A stretch of 64,000 nt of DNA from Montifringilla adamsi (GCA_017590115.1 JAGGNK010007448.1:10431232-10495231); one strand, 5' to 3'. Counted from the stretch's first letter, positions 45,481-57,640 are shown. The notes: generated by a model not told the origin, from the sequence alone. Made by a program: numbers and translations.

Positions 45481-47780
45481 CCAGCACGTATGGATTTCTC
45501 TTGCTTTAATCGCTCTAGACGTTAATTAAAATCCTGTTTTATAGAATATTTTAATTTCGAGATTTGCCCAGCTGTACACAGCCTCAGCTCTGTTGTCAGG
45601 GTTGAGCCGTCGGATAACAAATGGCTGAATTTAAGCCTAGGCAGGAATTTGGGGGGAATCCCTGGCGGAGTTGAGGGACTTTGGCCGCGGGTGGATCGGG
45701 ACTCGGCGCTGTGCTGGAAGGTCGTTCCTCTGCGTTTATTTTTGTTGTTAGGCCTTTAAAGATTTTTCCCTCATTAAGAACGCTTCCCGTTTATTACTAG
45801 TCTCGCTTCCTGGGCAGGATCGGGGCTGAGCAGAACAGTTAATGCCCTGCTCATAAATAGAAAGGAGAAGGAATTGAACTCTTACAGATTTTATCAGATT
45901 TTATCTCCTCACTGAAAATCTTAGCTCTCAAAACATTTCTAATTTCCCTTATTTGAAGGCTCAAACAGTTTCAAATTACTGCTCGTGGATTGTTCTTGAC
46001 ACCGAGAATGGTAAATTTGAGCTGTGGAAACGCTGGAATGTGTGGTGTGTGCTTTTCCTGAACAAGGGAATTCAACGGGTAAATTACAGTCATTTACTTG
46101 GAGTGTAATTTACTGAGAGCCTTTAGGCAAATGCAGGAGAAAGGACAGCAGGACAGGAAAAATAGCTAAAACACGAGCTCTCCCCCCCTCTTCGCATGAA
46201 ATCCACTCTGCATCCACGTGATGGGGATAATAAAAACTTTCTTATTTAAAATATGTATAATTCTTATTATTTTTTCAATTCATAAGGCAGGCATTTGTAA
46301 GTATGACGAATTGTGTGATTTTATGTCTTGCTAAATTATATACACATCTTCTTAGGCTTGTGCATTTTGCACCTCAGTATATGCGTGCATTCATCCCATA
46401 TTTGAGATTGATAAAACTGTTAATTTTATGCCTAATAACAGGTCAAGCATCTGAAACTGTCATCCTGCTAAGTGGAAATTGCTGTTTTCATCCTATGGAA
46501 ATATTCAATATTTAATCAATTTTTTAAAAACAAAAATGTTTATCTAATGGAACCTACAACGAAGAGATGCACTTGAGGTTTTATTTGAAATGAGAGCACA
46601 GACATCAATACCGGTGTGTGTTTTTTCTTCGTTTAAGTGGTAGAAATATGGCAGAGAAGCAGCCAAGGACTGGTAATGTGCCGGTCCATGGAGGTGCAGG
46701 ATGATGCCGGGGGAGTGTTGTGGCCTGGCTCCTGCGAGGTGGGAATTGCAGAGCAAAGAGCTGTGAGTGGATTTGTGCAGCACGTTGTAATCTGACACTG
46801 AAGTTGTGCCCTGCATTCCCCATGTCATAATTGATGGCTAAGGAAAAGCACATGCTATGCTAATCCTTTGTTGGAATAGCTTGTTAAATTGCGGATGCCA
46901 ATTTAAAATAAACTATGGAATGCCTGTCTGTATTTGAAGGTTCGCAGTCTGCAGTTTTAAACAGTCATTTTAAAGCTGTTTTTCAACTTTATGTTGCATG
47001 CACACTGTCTGCCTGTGCACACAAGGTCAGCGTGTTCGCCGCTTTAATAGCCGGCCATCAAGAACAAAATCAATGAGCTGCGTGTTTCACACCAGTATCA
47101 CAAGGGATTTTCCCGTTTATAGCACATTTGTGTACTGATCCTAAGTTTAAATGACAATATTGATGCCCTATTAGAGCCGTGCCGAAACGGACGTTGCGCG
47201 GTTCTGCTGGAAGTTTCTGAACTCGCTCCTTTCCCAGACTCCTGTTCCACTTTCTGTCCAGCTGCCAAACGTAAATAAGCCCAGTGCACGTCCCCGTGCT
47301 GCGGAAGGGGGCTCGGCTCCCACGTCCCTGCTTGCAGGAGGGGAACTCCTCGGCTGCAGATTTCTGATCCAGATCTTCCGTAGATGCTGCGAGGAGGATT
47401 ATGAGGCTGCGTCTAAATAATCATCTGCGTGCTGATTACAGGGAATAAACTGGCATTATTGCTTATGGATGAGGGAAGGCAGCGCTGCCCTGGGAAGACG
47501 CAAGTGCTAGTTCTGTGGGAATTTTATGAGTCCTGGTGCGGTGTAATCAGCCGCCGCCGGCTCTGACGGAAGGATAGCTCCTGGTCTGCAGGGGAATAGA
47601 TCCTGTGCTGCCGAAAGGAAATGTTACTTGTGCAGAAGAAAATGATTTAATGTTGGTAGAAGGGTTATTCATTAATAAGGGATTAAAAATGACTTCAATA
47701 TAATACCTTTAATTTGTAATAATGGTCTGCAGGGCTGTTTCCTGTCTAAAATAAACCGTTTGACTGGCATGTTCGTTTGA
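45480..47780. promoter_or_regulatory. Long AT-rich, enhancer-like stretch
   Basis: Contains ACGTTAATTAAAATCC near 45520, a tandem CAGATTTTAT at 45885-45904 placing two TTATC (GATA) sites ten bases apart, and complex AT-rich sequence at 46860-47160 and 47400-47470. No gene recognised. Probably several elements. Confidence 0.35.
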
Positions 47781-48400
47781 TCCGCTCAGTACTACGGGAT
47801 ATTAGAGGGATAAAGGTATTCTTTTCAGTTATTGTACACTCAGTTAAACCAGTGAGGGCCTGGCTGGCAGGGAGGTGTCAGGCCATCCGTGGCCCACACC
47901 TGACCCTGGGGCAGGGGGATGCTGCTCCTGCCTGGGCTGGGGGCAGGACTCGGGCACAGCTGCTGCTGGAACTGCTTTCATGGCAGCAAAGCAAGGAGAA
48001 GTCGAAGGCCTGGCTGTGCAGAATGCCTGAGGCTTGGAGGGACTGCAGGCAGGAAAAGCAGCACGAAGGGAACCCTTCTGCTCGTGTCCTCCTGCGGAGC
48101 AGAGGTGGGTGACGCCTGCAGCCCACAGCCAGCGGCTCACCTCGCGCTGCGCCCGCAGCCCGGAGCCTCCTCTCACACATCTCCTCTGCGGGGTCCCTTT
48201 GGGGCGGCCGCACTCATTTTGGGCGCAAATCCCGGACAAAGGGACTGCGGCTGTGCTGCACTCGGTCCAAAGGCACGTGGGAGACAGGACGGGGGCACTC
48301 GCTGGAGCTGCCCCCAGAGCAGAGTGTGTCCCCTGGCAGGGCTCGCTGTGTCTGCTCACTGGGGAATAAACAAGCGGGGAACCAGCTTGATCGCATTCGG
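47780..48400. other. GC-rich non-coding stretch
   Basis: Stop-poor, with 171-codon frames on both strands that overlap and lack domains. No repeat recognised. Confidence 0.5.
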
Positions 48401-49135
48401 CAGACGGGTGCCGTCAGTTTTTAGCACTAAGTAACATATCTCACTATTTTGATTGGTATTTTGTGAAAATTACAGGTTTTGGGGATGAGCAGGAAATCCC
48501 CACTTTCTAGACAAAAAAGACTTCAAGGTTCCAGCCTTTACAGACACATCAAAAAGGTGACCCAGAGTCTCCAACACAGGAGAGCAGATAACCAGGGTCC
48601 ATATTTATTGCTGCTAAAATTCTTGTGCTTTTTGAATTAACATGATGTGAGGAGAAGGAGGCAAGAGTCTGACGGGAATTTTCATGAACTGTGGTATTAG
48701 CAGCTGGGTAAAGGGCAGCAGCATTCTCAGGAGGTCCAAATGGTGCTGGTGTGCCTGGGAGCAGAAGGCAATAATGAGAGACAATGCAGAAATCCCCAAA
48801 TTCCAGAAAGAAACATACCAAGAGGTGTGTTTTTCAGTGTAACTACAGACTTTCAGTGTAGCTAAAGAATAAGCAGCAAAGCAAATAAACATATAGTGCT
48901 TGTGAATTTCCTTTTGTTCCAGATCAAAAATACAAAGCAGAGCTCTGTCTGCTAGTGAAATACAGGCAGGATTAACCCGAATAAACATTTCTAGTGTGGC
49001 TGTTGTGGAAAAAAGGCATGTGCTTGCTGCTTGCAAGGCTGGGTACAAAGTGCTGAGAACAGGGCAGGATCTTGCCCTCCTGCTTTAAATTCGCGTGTAT
49101 TTACTGCAGAACTGCTGTCTGGTTTACTGGGAAAG
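48400..49135. other. Unassigned segment with a 144-codon minus-strand open frame
   Basis: The minus strand is open at 48614-49048. The translation has hydrophobic stretches around AAYSLATLKVC and GISALSLIIAFCS but matches no family I know. It may be a decayed mobile element or chance. A poly-A tract follows on the plus strand at 49136. Confidence 0.35.
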
Positions 49136-49159
49136 AAAAAAAAAAAAAAAAAAAAAAAA
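49136..49159 (+). repeat. (A)24 tract
   Basis: Twenty-four A followed by CAAAAAACC. No AATAAA lies shortly upstream on this strand, so a retrocopy tail is unsupported. Confidence 0.9.
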
Positions 49160-49660
49160 CAAAAAACCAACAGAGCCAATTTTGATTGGAACAGGCAGGA
49201 TTAAAATGCAGGATTATCCCTGCAAAGGCTATATCGGGTAGGCAGCTCAGTGACCTTTTTGAGGAGCGAGCATGTGTGGAGCTCGCAGGGATAAATCCTC
49301 GTGCTGTGGCCTCCGGAGCGCGGGGACACGCACAGGAGCTGCCCGGGCGTGCTGGCCTCACCTGGCATCTGCACAGCTCCGTGTGCGCACATGTCATTCC
49401 AGCGCTCGGCCCCAACAGGGTCTTTGTATGAATATGTGCTGGGAAATAACGTTCCTATAGGTTCAGGTGATATAAATAATGTATGTGGAGAAGCTCATAA
49501 ATGTAAGCTCGAATTTTCCTCAGTAGTTTTTGTTCTCAATCACCTTGATGAAACAATCTTGAAGGCGCTCTCCTTTCCGTGGCATTTGGAATGAGTCCCT
49601 GACAGGCTGATTTTCCACCCCTGTTGTGATGCTGCTTTCTCTAGTTAATATTCCTCTGTA
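49160..49660. other. Mixed non-coding stretch
   Basis: GC-richer at 49260-49420, otherwise AT-rich. Frames of 62-104 codons overlap on both strands. Confidence 0.5.
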
Positions 49661-50010
49661 AGTGTCGTACCAAAGTAAACCAAAGGAGCCCGGCTCATGA
49701 CACTAAGGCTGCATTTGCATTAATTATGCAGTCAGGGCTGGTGAGAAAATGCTGTCACAGAGAGAGAGGCAGTAAATGAGAACCCTCCGAGTGCGCCTGA
49801 ATGAAGAGCATTAAGTTCATTTACATGGGCGCAGGCCGCGAGGCTGGCAGGGAACAATGGCTTTGCTCTTGTCGCTCGCCGCCGTATTGTTCTGCGGCTT
49901 AATGACTCCCCGGCAGAGTGGGTGCGCTCACAAAGACACGGCCGCGATCCCTCCGGTATTAATAACGGCAGTAATAATTAATAATATCCCTCTAATCGGG
50001 AAGCTCACGG
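49660..50010. promoter_or_regulatory. Strong candidate enhancer: POU-homeodomain composite plus SOX pair
   Basis: ATTTGCATTAATTATGCA at 49713-49730 joins an exact octamer (49713-49720) to TAATTA and ATGCA. Further on, AACAATGG (49853-49860) and ATTGTT (49886-49891) form an inverted SOX-type pair. TAATAATTAATAATA follows near 49971-49985. The block is non-repetitive and mixes AT-rich and CpG-containing parts. Confidence 0.5.
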
Positions 50011-50240
50011 CGCCCCGGCACCTCTGAGGCCCTGCCCGCCGGGGAGGCTGCGGCCAGGCCCGGCCCGGCGCCGCCGGGAGCCCCCGCGGCCCTCCGGTGC
50101 CTCACGGGCCGCTGGGTGCTGCCCCGAGCCCCCGGCCGCTGCCGGGGCCACCACCCAGCCCTGCCCGGGGCCACCACCCAGCCCTGCCCGGGGACAGCCC
50201 CGGGGCCGGGGCAGCGGCATGGTGGGGCCTGCCTGGCAGG
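50010..50240. other. CpG-rich segment
   Basis: GC- and CpG-rich, with CCCGGGGCCACCACCCAGCC-type strings repeated in tandem near 50134-50186. Could be a small CpG island beside the enhancer-like block. Confidence 0.5.
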
Positions 50241-50600
50241 GTCTGTGGGACTGCAGGGCCAGGCGCTGCCGGAGAAGAGCAGGGATCTTTTAATTTGTTT
50301 ATTGACAGGGATGTTTTGTCTGTTTCCAGCGTCCAGCGCTTTAGCGGTGTGGCAGGGTCACTCCTCGTGGTGCCCGAGGGATGGCTGCAGATGGGTCACT
50401 GTGCTTTGGCCTCTCCCTTGGCCAGCGCGGCCGTGCCCGCGGGTGGGTGACACCGGGGGTCGCCCATCGGCCGCCCTGGCACAGACCCACCACAGACTGC
50501 CTGGTTAACGCACAGATCAGGGATGGGAAACGGCATACATGTGAGAATATTAACTGGACATGGCGCTGAGTAAACTGGAGCTCAGGGTTTCATGAGAATC
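50240..50600. other. Mixed spacer
   Basis: GC-rich except for a short AT-rich part. Chance frames up to 130 codons. Nothing recognised. Confidence 0.5.
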
Positions 50601-52130
50601 CCAATGGCGCTTTGATCTCACCATGCTCACAGCCATCAAAAACCTCTCCGGATCCTCCTCCTGCCTCTCTGTGCATGTGGACATCGTGCTTGTTGTAGAG
50701 TGAATGCAAAATGTGTGACCCATACAGAGATGACCGTCTATAAAGATGAGGAGAAATATTAATACATATGTAAAATATTAAACGTGAGCAAATGCTGATC
50801 CTCTGATACAAAAGATTAATCTCCCAATATTATATTGTGATGCAATAGTTTGGGGCAATTTTCATCGAAGTGTGGAGGTTTCTTTTAAAGTTCAAAACTT
50901 GTTGTCATCTCTGTTTATCTTCAAGACTTCCAGACACTTTAAACTATGCTTTAAATAAGAGACTATTTTTATTCATATGCTGACAAAATTTTCCTCGGAA
51001 TGATTTATATTTCAATAATAGTTTAAATTATGTTTTGCATCCCATGCTTTGATGTCATGCAGGAAGTGTCATCGCAAGATAAACTTTCACATCTGAGAGT
51101 CAATAAATTGTGCTTAGGTAGTCTAATGAAAATATTGTGGATGGCTGCATGGAGCTCTATCCAGTACAGCCAAGCAGCACAGATACATGTAGATATTTAA
51201 CAAAGGGCTGTGTTTGATCTCACGGTGTCATTGGCTTTGACACCATGGCACGGTACCAGTTTACAGTGATACGAATCCTATAATACTATATCATGCTTTT
51301 ATCCACTAAATAAAAACCTGCCCTATGTTTTATTACAAAGTAGGTGGCCTGGAGGAAAAATATATGTATTCTTTCCTTTTGGAATAAAATATGCATTTGG
51401 GCTTCTCATTTCATCTCCAATCTGTGTTATTCCTTAAAAATGCAGAACTGCCTGAAGTCCTCTTTAATATTTAATTCAACAACTTTTTAATCTGTCATTA
51501 TGCTGTGATGAAGTAAGCATCAAGTGTCGCTGAAAAAGATTAAATTATACTTGGAAATAGGAATTGAAATGATTTAGGGTTGGAGGCTGAATATTTGCTT
51601 TGCACAAGTAATAATAGTGGGAGCTTGGGTGAGGCACGGGTTTGGATCCGGCTCTAATGCCTCTGCCGATCCCCTCTCCCTGGTGGCTGCCCCTTGATTT
51701 ACTCTGGCACTGCCAAACTTGATTTGATTTAAATGGAGGTAGGAAGTAGAAATTACACACTACAATACATTAATTACTCTTTGCTACTCCTTGCACGGAT
51801 TTTCTTTTTCTCTGTTAACATCATAAACACTGATGCAGCAACCCAATGGACAGCCGCTCTGAGCTGCCTGATGATTTCTTGTTAGCAGGCTTATCTTCAC
51901 GTGGAAAAGCAGGAATATTTGATATCTACCTCTGGAAGAATGGATGATGTGAAACAGAGGAATGAAACAGAGGTCCATTCATGAGGGGGCTTGTGCCAGC
52001 TTCATCCAATTGCTTAACTTGGGCTTTCTCTCTCCCTGTTTTGATGTCACCTTTGGGTTTCTCTGCCGTGTTCTGGAGAGAAAGGGAAGACAGTCTCACA
52101 CTGAAGGGCAATGTCACATGAAAGAGCAAT
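50600..52130. promoter_or_regulatory. AT-rich, enhancer-like stretch
   Basis: Long AT-rich complex DNA with TTTAATATTTAATTC near 51460, ATTAATTACTC near 51768 and a GC-richer core at 51650-51720. No open frame exceeds 75 codons. Probably contains more than one conserved element. Confidence 0.35.
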
Positions 52131-53130
52131 ATCCCATCACAGCTGTGAGCCTTAGAGACCCAGGTTCCGAATCTGCTTCACAAGGAGCCAGACCAGCAGT
52201 GCTTGTGGTGCTGCTCTGGTCTGTGTGTGCCAGGAGCCTCATGGGGGCTTGGCTCTGCTGGGCTCCACTCCCACCTCTGGCAGGGCTCAGCCCCCCGCAG
52301 GAGGGAAGGTCCGTTCTGCCTGGGCAGGGCACCTGCTGATGCTGGGCACCTCGGCACCCTCCCACATGGCAGCCAGTTCCCGTTACAAAGAATAAAGATA
52401 ATTTTGGGGTTGTGGTGAGTTTTCCAAGGAAGATGATCTTTGCAACTCTAACAGCACCACCTGACAGAGGAGAAGCTGTCTCCAAGCATAGCTTTTTTTT
52501 AGGTCTGAGGGAGAAGTGTCAGATTGCAGGAACACTATGGGAATTCCTTTAATGGCTGCCTGAATGACATGGAAGTGATGTCTGCCCTAGTGCGAGGTCT
52601 AGTCAGAGTTCAGTGCACTTGGCAGTCCCACTCCAGAAACGGCCCCACAGTATTTGTTTACAGTTCTGGCAAAACCTCCTTCTTCTACAGCGAGTAGTAA
52701 AAAAGCCTCCATTCCCTCCTAGCCAATGCATTATTTATAATTATTCTCCCTTCCTTGTAGAAATGTGAGTATCTGTATAAATAATTGATTGCAATTATTA
52801 ATTGGGGAACGTGCAGTATTTTTACAGCACTCGTTTCCCTCGCGGAGTTCCGAGCGCACCGGTGGCTCCGCCGGGTCCGGTCCCGCTGTCCCACGGCAGG
52901 TGCCCCCTGCCCAGGAGGGTGTCCCCGGGGTGGAGGGGCTGGGGCAGGAGTGTGCCCATCGGGGGCACGGCTGGTGTCCCCCTGTGCTGGCCCGAGGGCT
53001 GTCTGTGGCCGCTCCGGGCTTGTGCAAAGGTGAATTTTGTCTGACAGGGACAGAAGTTTTTTCTAGTCTAGAGAGATGTATAACCTCTGTCAGAGGAGCA
53101 GCCTGCTCTGTGCTGCTGTAGAGCCAAGCA
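52130..53130. other. Mixed non-coding stretch
   Basis: GC-rich at 52180-52370 and 52840-53020, AT-rich between, including CAATTATTAATTGG near 52793. Overlapping frames on both strands have no domains. Confidence 0.5.
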
Positions 53131-54100
53131 CCTTTTAACCTCTTCAGACTGTAAATTCTGAGCAGTTGATATTTGAGTGTAATTCCTCTCCAACTGGCAT
53201 TATTATTTGATTGCAATGAATTACCTTTTTAAAAAAAATCATAAGTATAAATTCACTTGACTGATCCTGCAAATTATTTATGATGTAGTGTTTTGGTCTA
53301 GGATAACCTTTTAAAATAAATCAGTTTTTCAATAATAGTTCAATGTTTGCCCACCTAATGGTGTTCCCATTAAGATCTGCATTTGTCACCAACCTGCCTT
53401 TTCTGCCTGTGCAGGAGACAAGTCACCGCCCCTAAACCCACTCTGCTTGTAGGGTAAAGTAAATGCATGTCTTTGTAGGAGAATAAATAAAAAGAGCAAG
53501 CTGAGTCAATAAGCGGGTTCAATTCCTGCCTGCAGCCATGGCGGACAGCTCATTTGGTAGATGTGGGTGTTTTGTTTACATTTATAATGCAGCTTTATTT
53601 AATGCTGACAGATATAGCTTGTGGCAAATGATAGTCAGAATGTATGAGCAGTCATAATGCTTCTGTCTTCTTATAGTGTGCTGCTGAAAATAAGCAGTTC
53701 ACCTCTGTTTTTATTGAGGAAAGGATATGAGACAGCTATAGCTTCGCGAGGCTATTTATTGAGTTGTTTTACTAGCTGTGAACATGCCGCTTTATAGCAG
53801 TTGTGAAAATGGACTTTGCTAGTGTGTGGGAAAGGAAATAACATTGCAGTATACAAGGGTAGTAAAAAAACCCTCTATAAATAATTTTTCAGACTGAAGA
53901 ATATTCTCATTTAAACAGCTAGAGAGCCTGGTGATTTTTGCCAGCTGCCAGCTCTTCCCGGGATGGCATTGGGTTAAAATTGCTCCATCAAATGCTATTA
54001 ATATTTTAATGTCAAAAAATAAAATTTGGATGAGCTGTTTTGAGCTGAGGTGTTCAAGAGCTTTGTAGGGAAGTTTGTGTTATTGCCGAGTTCTGTGTAT
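53130..54100. promoter_or_regulatory. AT-rich enhancer-like block
   Basis: Complex AT-rich DNA. ATAGCTTCGCGAGGCTAT at 53738-53755 is an 18-bp near-palindrome (16 of 18) centred on TCGCGA. TTTGTTTACATTTATAATGC near 53571 includes a forkhead-type TGTTTAC. No coding support. Confidence 0.35.
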
Positions 54101-54156
54101 TCACACCCACCCATGTTTCATAGCTCAGTGTGATCCTTAGCCCTGCAGGGCTGCGA

Positions 54157-54776
54157 GGAAAGAGCCGTGTTTGGCACAGCCTGGCAGGGCCGGTTCGGTT
54201 TGGAATCGGTCTGAATTTGGAAAGAGCCGTGTTTGGCACAGCCTGGCAGGGCCGGTTCGGTTTGGAATCGGTCTGAATTTGGAAAGAGCCGTGTTTGGCA
54301 CAGCCTGGCAGGGCCGGTTCGGTTTGGAATCGGTCTGAATTTGGAAAGAGCCGTGTTTGGCACAGCCTGGCAGGGCCGGTTCGGTTTGGAATCGGTCTGA
54401 ATTTGGAAAGAGCCGTGTTTGGCACAGCCTGGCAGGGCCGGTTCGGTTTGGAATCGGTCTGAATTTGGAAAGAGCCGTGTTTGGCACAGCCTGGCAGGGC
54501 CGGTTCGGTTTGGAATCGGTCTGAATTTGGAAAGAGCCGTGTTTGGCACAGCCTGGCAGGGCCGGTTCGGTTTGGAATCGGTCTGAATTTGGAAAGAGCC
54601 GTGTTTGGCACAGCCTGGCAGGGCCGGTTCGGTTTGGAATCGGTCTGAATTTGGAAAGAGCCGTGTTTGGCACAGCCTGGCAGGGCCGGTTCGGTTTGGA
54701 ATCGGTCTGAATTTGGAAAGAGCCGTGTTTGGCACAGCCTGGCAGTGCAGGTTCGGTTTGGAATCGGTCTGACTTT
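54157..54776 (+). repeat. 62-bp minisatellite, ten near-identical copies
   Basis: Units start at 54157 and every 62 bases to 54715, beginning GGAAAGAGCCGTGTTTGGCA and ending CGGTCTGAATTT. The last copy has CAGTGCAGG for CAGGGCCGG and GACTTTG for GAATTTG. Since 62 is not a multiple of three, the minus strand cycles through all frames and stays open in each, giving artefact frames of 244-335 codons. Copies are contiguous, without spacers, so it is not a CRISPR array. Confidence 0.98.
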
Positions 54777-55870
54777 GCACTCCTCGGGGCTCTGTGTGCC
54801 ACAGCTGGCCCGCAGGTGAGGTCCCGTGGGTGCTGGGGGTGCTGTGGGGCACTGGGGATGTGGCTCGGAGCCCAGGGACTCCTCAGGAATGGGGCTGATC
54901 CCAGGAATGTCAGGTGGGGCCGGCACTGGGAGCCCCTGGCAGTAGGGCTGCCCTGGGGAGCCTCGGGGTGTGTGCCTCTACCTGTGCAGGTGATCACTGG
55001 CCGTGCTCTGCTGCTGCCAGGCACTGAGCCCGTGGTGGTTCGAGTCTTAAACGTGTAACCCATGGTCTTATGCATGAGGCAGGATTTCAGATCCATGCCT
55101 TTTCTGGTTTTATTCCCATGTTCAGCAGCAGCACTGAGGGGCACAAATCATTTTCATGTATGCAAAAATAATTTCGAAAATGGTATTAGTCTCAGCAGGT
55201 GAGGCCTTTTGTTTCTTCCATGTTTATGTACAAATTCCTAGGGAACAGTAAATATTAAATTGAAATAACCCTCCCTTATTATTACACAGCCAAAGATTCA
55301 ATTTAATTCTCTTCAGATAAGGTTTTTCTGGACACGTATTTGCAATTGCCTGTCCTGTAAATACAGTTCAGACTGTAGCCAGGGGCTCCTTTCCACCTGC
55401 CTTTTCTGCAGGAAAGGCAGCGTATTTCTGTGCTTTTGGATTTTTTTGGATGCAGGCATCTTCCTTCTCACTCTCATTATGTTTATGGATGACAGGAGTG
55501 CAGTAAAATGTCCCCTTTCCCCCTTAACTGGACGGAGAAATGGGTTAATCTCTCCACAGAGCCATTCCTCTACTTCACCACCTGTTTCCAAATCCCAGTT
55601 GTCAAAGGAAGAAAAATTCAGAGCCTGGTGTGGGCTTGAGGACTGGGGGGATGGCGAAGCCCTGGCACGCCCCTCACCCAGGGGTGACATGAGGAGGGAT
55701 CTGCTCTGTGTGCTTGGTCGGAGCTGGCAGTGTGACAGCTCTGGGAATGGCCCTGCTGCGCCTCACAGTCCATGGCCACCCAGGCTCCCACCCTGTGGAG
55801 CTGGCACAGGATGCCTTCTCCTGGGGAGCACAAGGGCATTCAACCCTGTGCTCTCCTCCTCTGATAAAAT
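54777..55870. other. Mixed non-coding stretch
   Basis: GC-rich to 55050, AT-rich to 55600, GC-rich to 55850. Frames of 109-151 codons on both strands lack domains. Confidence 0.5.
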
Positions 55871-56340
55871 ACCCTGGAGGTTATTCAGAGGTGAGATATA
55901 ATCAGCCAAAATTTTACATTTTATTCTTTACACTACAGAATTAATTTCATTTTTATGAAAATAAATACATGGTCTAGCTCTCCTAATAAGACTATCTCTG
56001 TGGTGTTTAAGTAATAATCATTTATTGTTTAAATACAGTAGAGGCTGTAACAAAATGCTGTCAAGAGCCATCACACTCATTAACCTGCCAGCTAATTAGC
56101 CTCCTCCTGCCTGATTGCTGACAAGTTCTTCAATCTGAACCTATCACTGTTGTGTCAGCGCTGAAGCACCAAGCGAAGTGGAGGAGGGCTCCATTAGATG
56201 TTTGCGAACAAAGTCTGTGCATTAAAGGTTTGTTTTCTGCACTCCAACAAATGTTACAGCATTAATATTCTCAGCTATAATTAAATTGGCAACTCTTAAT
56301 TATGGTAATTAGTGCATTAACCATGTCTTGCCTGGCGTCG
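55870..56340. promoter_or_regulatory. Strong candidate conserved non-coding block
   Basis: GCTAATTAGC at 56091-56100 is a perfect 10-bp palindrome of a homeodomain site. ATAATTAAATTGG, CTTAATTATGG and GTAATTAGTGC follow at 56276-56315. The sequence is complex and non-repetitive. Function is inferred. Confidence 0.45.
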
Positions 56341-57640
56341 CTCGCAGGCGAAGCTCAGGGATGGAAGAGGAAAGCCAAGACGCTGCCCATTTCCCAGCAG
56401 GGCTGCCATGCCAGGGGGCACAGCCTCTGCCCCCGAGGCTCCAGCTCTCCGTAGGGCAGAGCCGGGGAGAGGAGGAAAAGCTGGGATGTGTTGGCACCAA
56501 ACACTTGTACTAGTGTTAAGGAAACACCTATGGAAACAGAATGGATGCGGACAGCCCCGCCGGCGACCGGGTTGTCAGTGTTTGGTTGGGTAGAAGTGCT
56601 TTGGAAGGGCAGAGCATGATGCCCTTCCTGTGTCTCCCAGACTCTAATCACTTGCCCGAATTTTCACTCCTGGAGAACTCAGGAAATGAGCTTTTTTGGT
56701 CCCAGCTGGCTGCCTTTGAACTGATGTTCATGTGACAAAACCAACCTGTGAATCACCATAATTTGCATTAGTGCCCTGGAGTTTGGAGAGCTCCAGCAGC
56801 AGCTGGCAAAGGCTGCGCGTCCCTGGTGCCATGCAGGGTCACCCAAGGGACCTGCAGATGAAGCTGCTCTTTCAGAAGATCCCCAGTTTGTATCCATTGC
56901 CTTGAGACGCTGTGCTTGGAAAAGACACAGCCTGGTTTTGCTACGGGATGTGAGAACCGGCTGCACTGGTGCCTCAGGGTTGGTGGGAAATAGCTGCCAA
57001 TATGTTTTTGAGGTCGTCAGTTCTAGTGCTCTTTAGTCAAGACTCCTCAGGACTTTGTGGTGTGACCTGAGTACCACAGTCTTACCTTCTGAAGAAACTG
57101 AGGCACAAGGACAGCGAGTGGTTTTTCTGAAATCCCACGGCAATTTTTGGATAGAGTTGGGGCAGAGACCTCAGTGCACAATGCAAATCACTGCCCAGCT
57201 CTTGCTTAGCTCTCCCCTCCTTTGTCTGGTATCCCAATATGTTTTGGAGTTCACCAGCCATGAGCATGAGGCTGGTTAATTCCTGTTCTGCTATTCTGGC
57301 CGTGCTGGGAATGTTTGGAAATCACAGCAAGGTCAGTGCTAAATGCTAAACAGCCAGTGAGTAAAGGTCTGGTGCTCATCTGAGCTAAACTGGAGACATA
57401 AGGATAGATAAATGAGAGTGTAGCTCCCAGCACTGAGGGTGAATGGCCCCAGCGAGGCTGGCAGGAGGCTCGGAGGCCCTTGGTGCACCTGCACGTGGTG
57501 CTGCAGGTTCCTGTGCATGCAGCCACGCCGGGGCAGAGCCAGCAGCTCTGCTGCAGTTGTGCCAAAGCACCCTTCCAGTCAGCCCTGAACCTGTCTCCCA
57601 GCTTCTCCCCTGCTTCCAGGGGAAGGGAAGTTCTGCCTGA
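56340..57640. other. Mixed stretch with two POU octamers
   Basis: TAATTTGCATTA near 56759-56770 contains the octamer ATTTGCAT at 56761-56768, and ATGCAAAT lies at 57181-57188. The rest is moderately GC-rich with overlapping chance frames of 60-104 codons. Confidence 0.45.

Noticed and set aside
53516..53526. GGTTCAATTCC, a match to the tRNA B box
   Set aside because: No A box or cloverleaf can be folded upstream, and the acceptor stem is missing.
54157..54776. CRISPR-like array
   Set aside because: Units are contiguous with no unique spacers, and the context is a vertebrate genome.
55038..55047. GGTTCGAGTC, a partial tRNA B box
   Set aside because: No A box at the right distance and no stem pairing.
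54054..55144. Minus-strand open frames of 244-335 codons
   Set aside because: They are created by the stop-free 62-bp minisatellite in all three frames. The translation simply repeats the unit.
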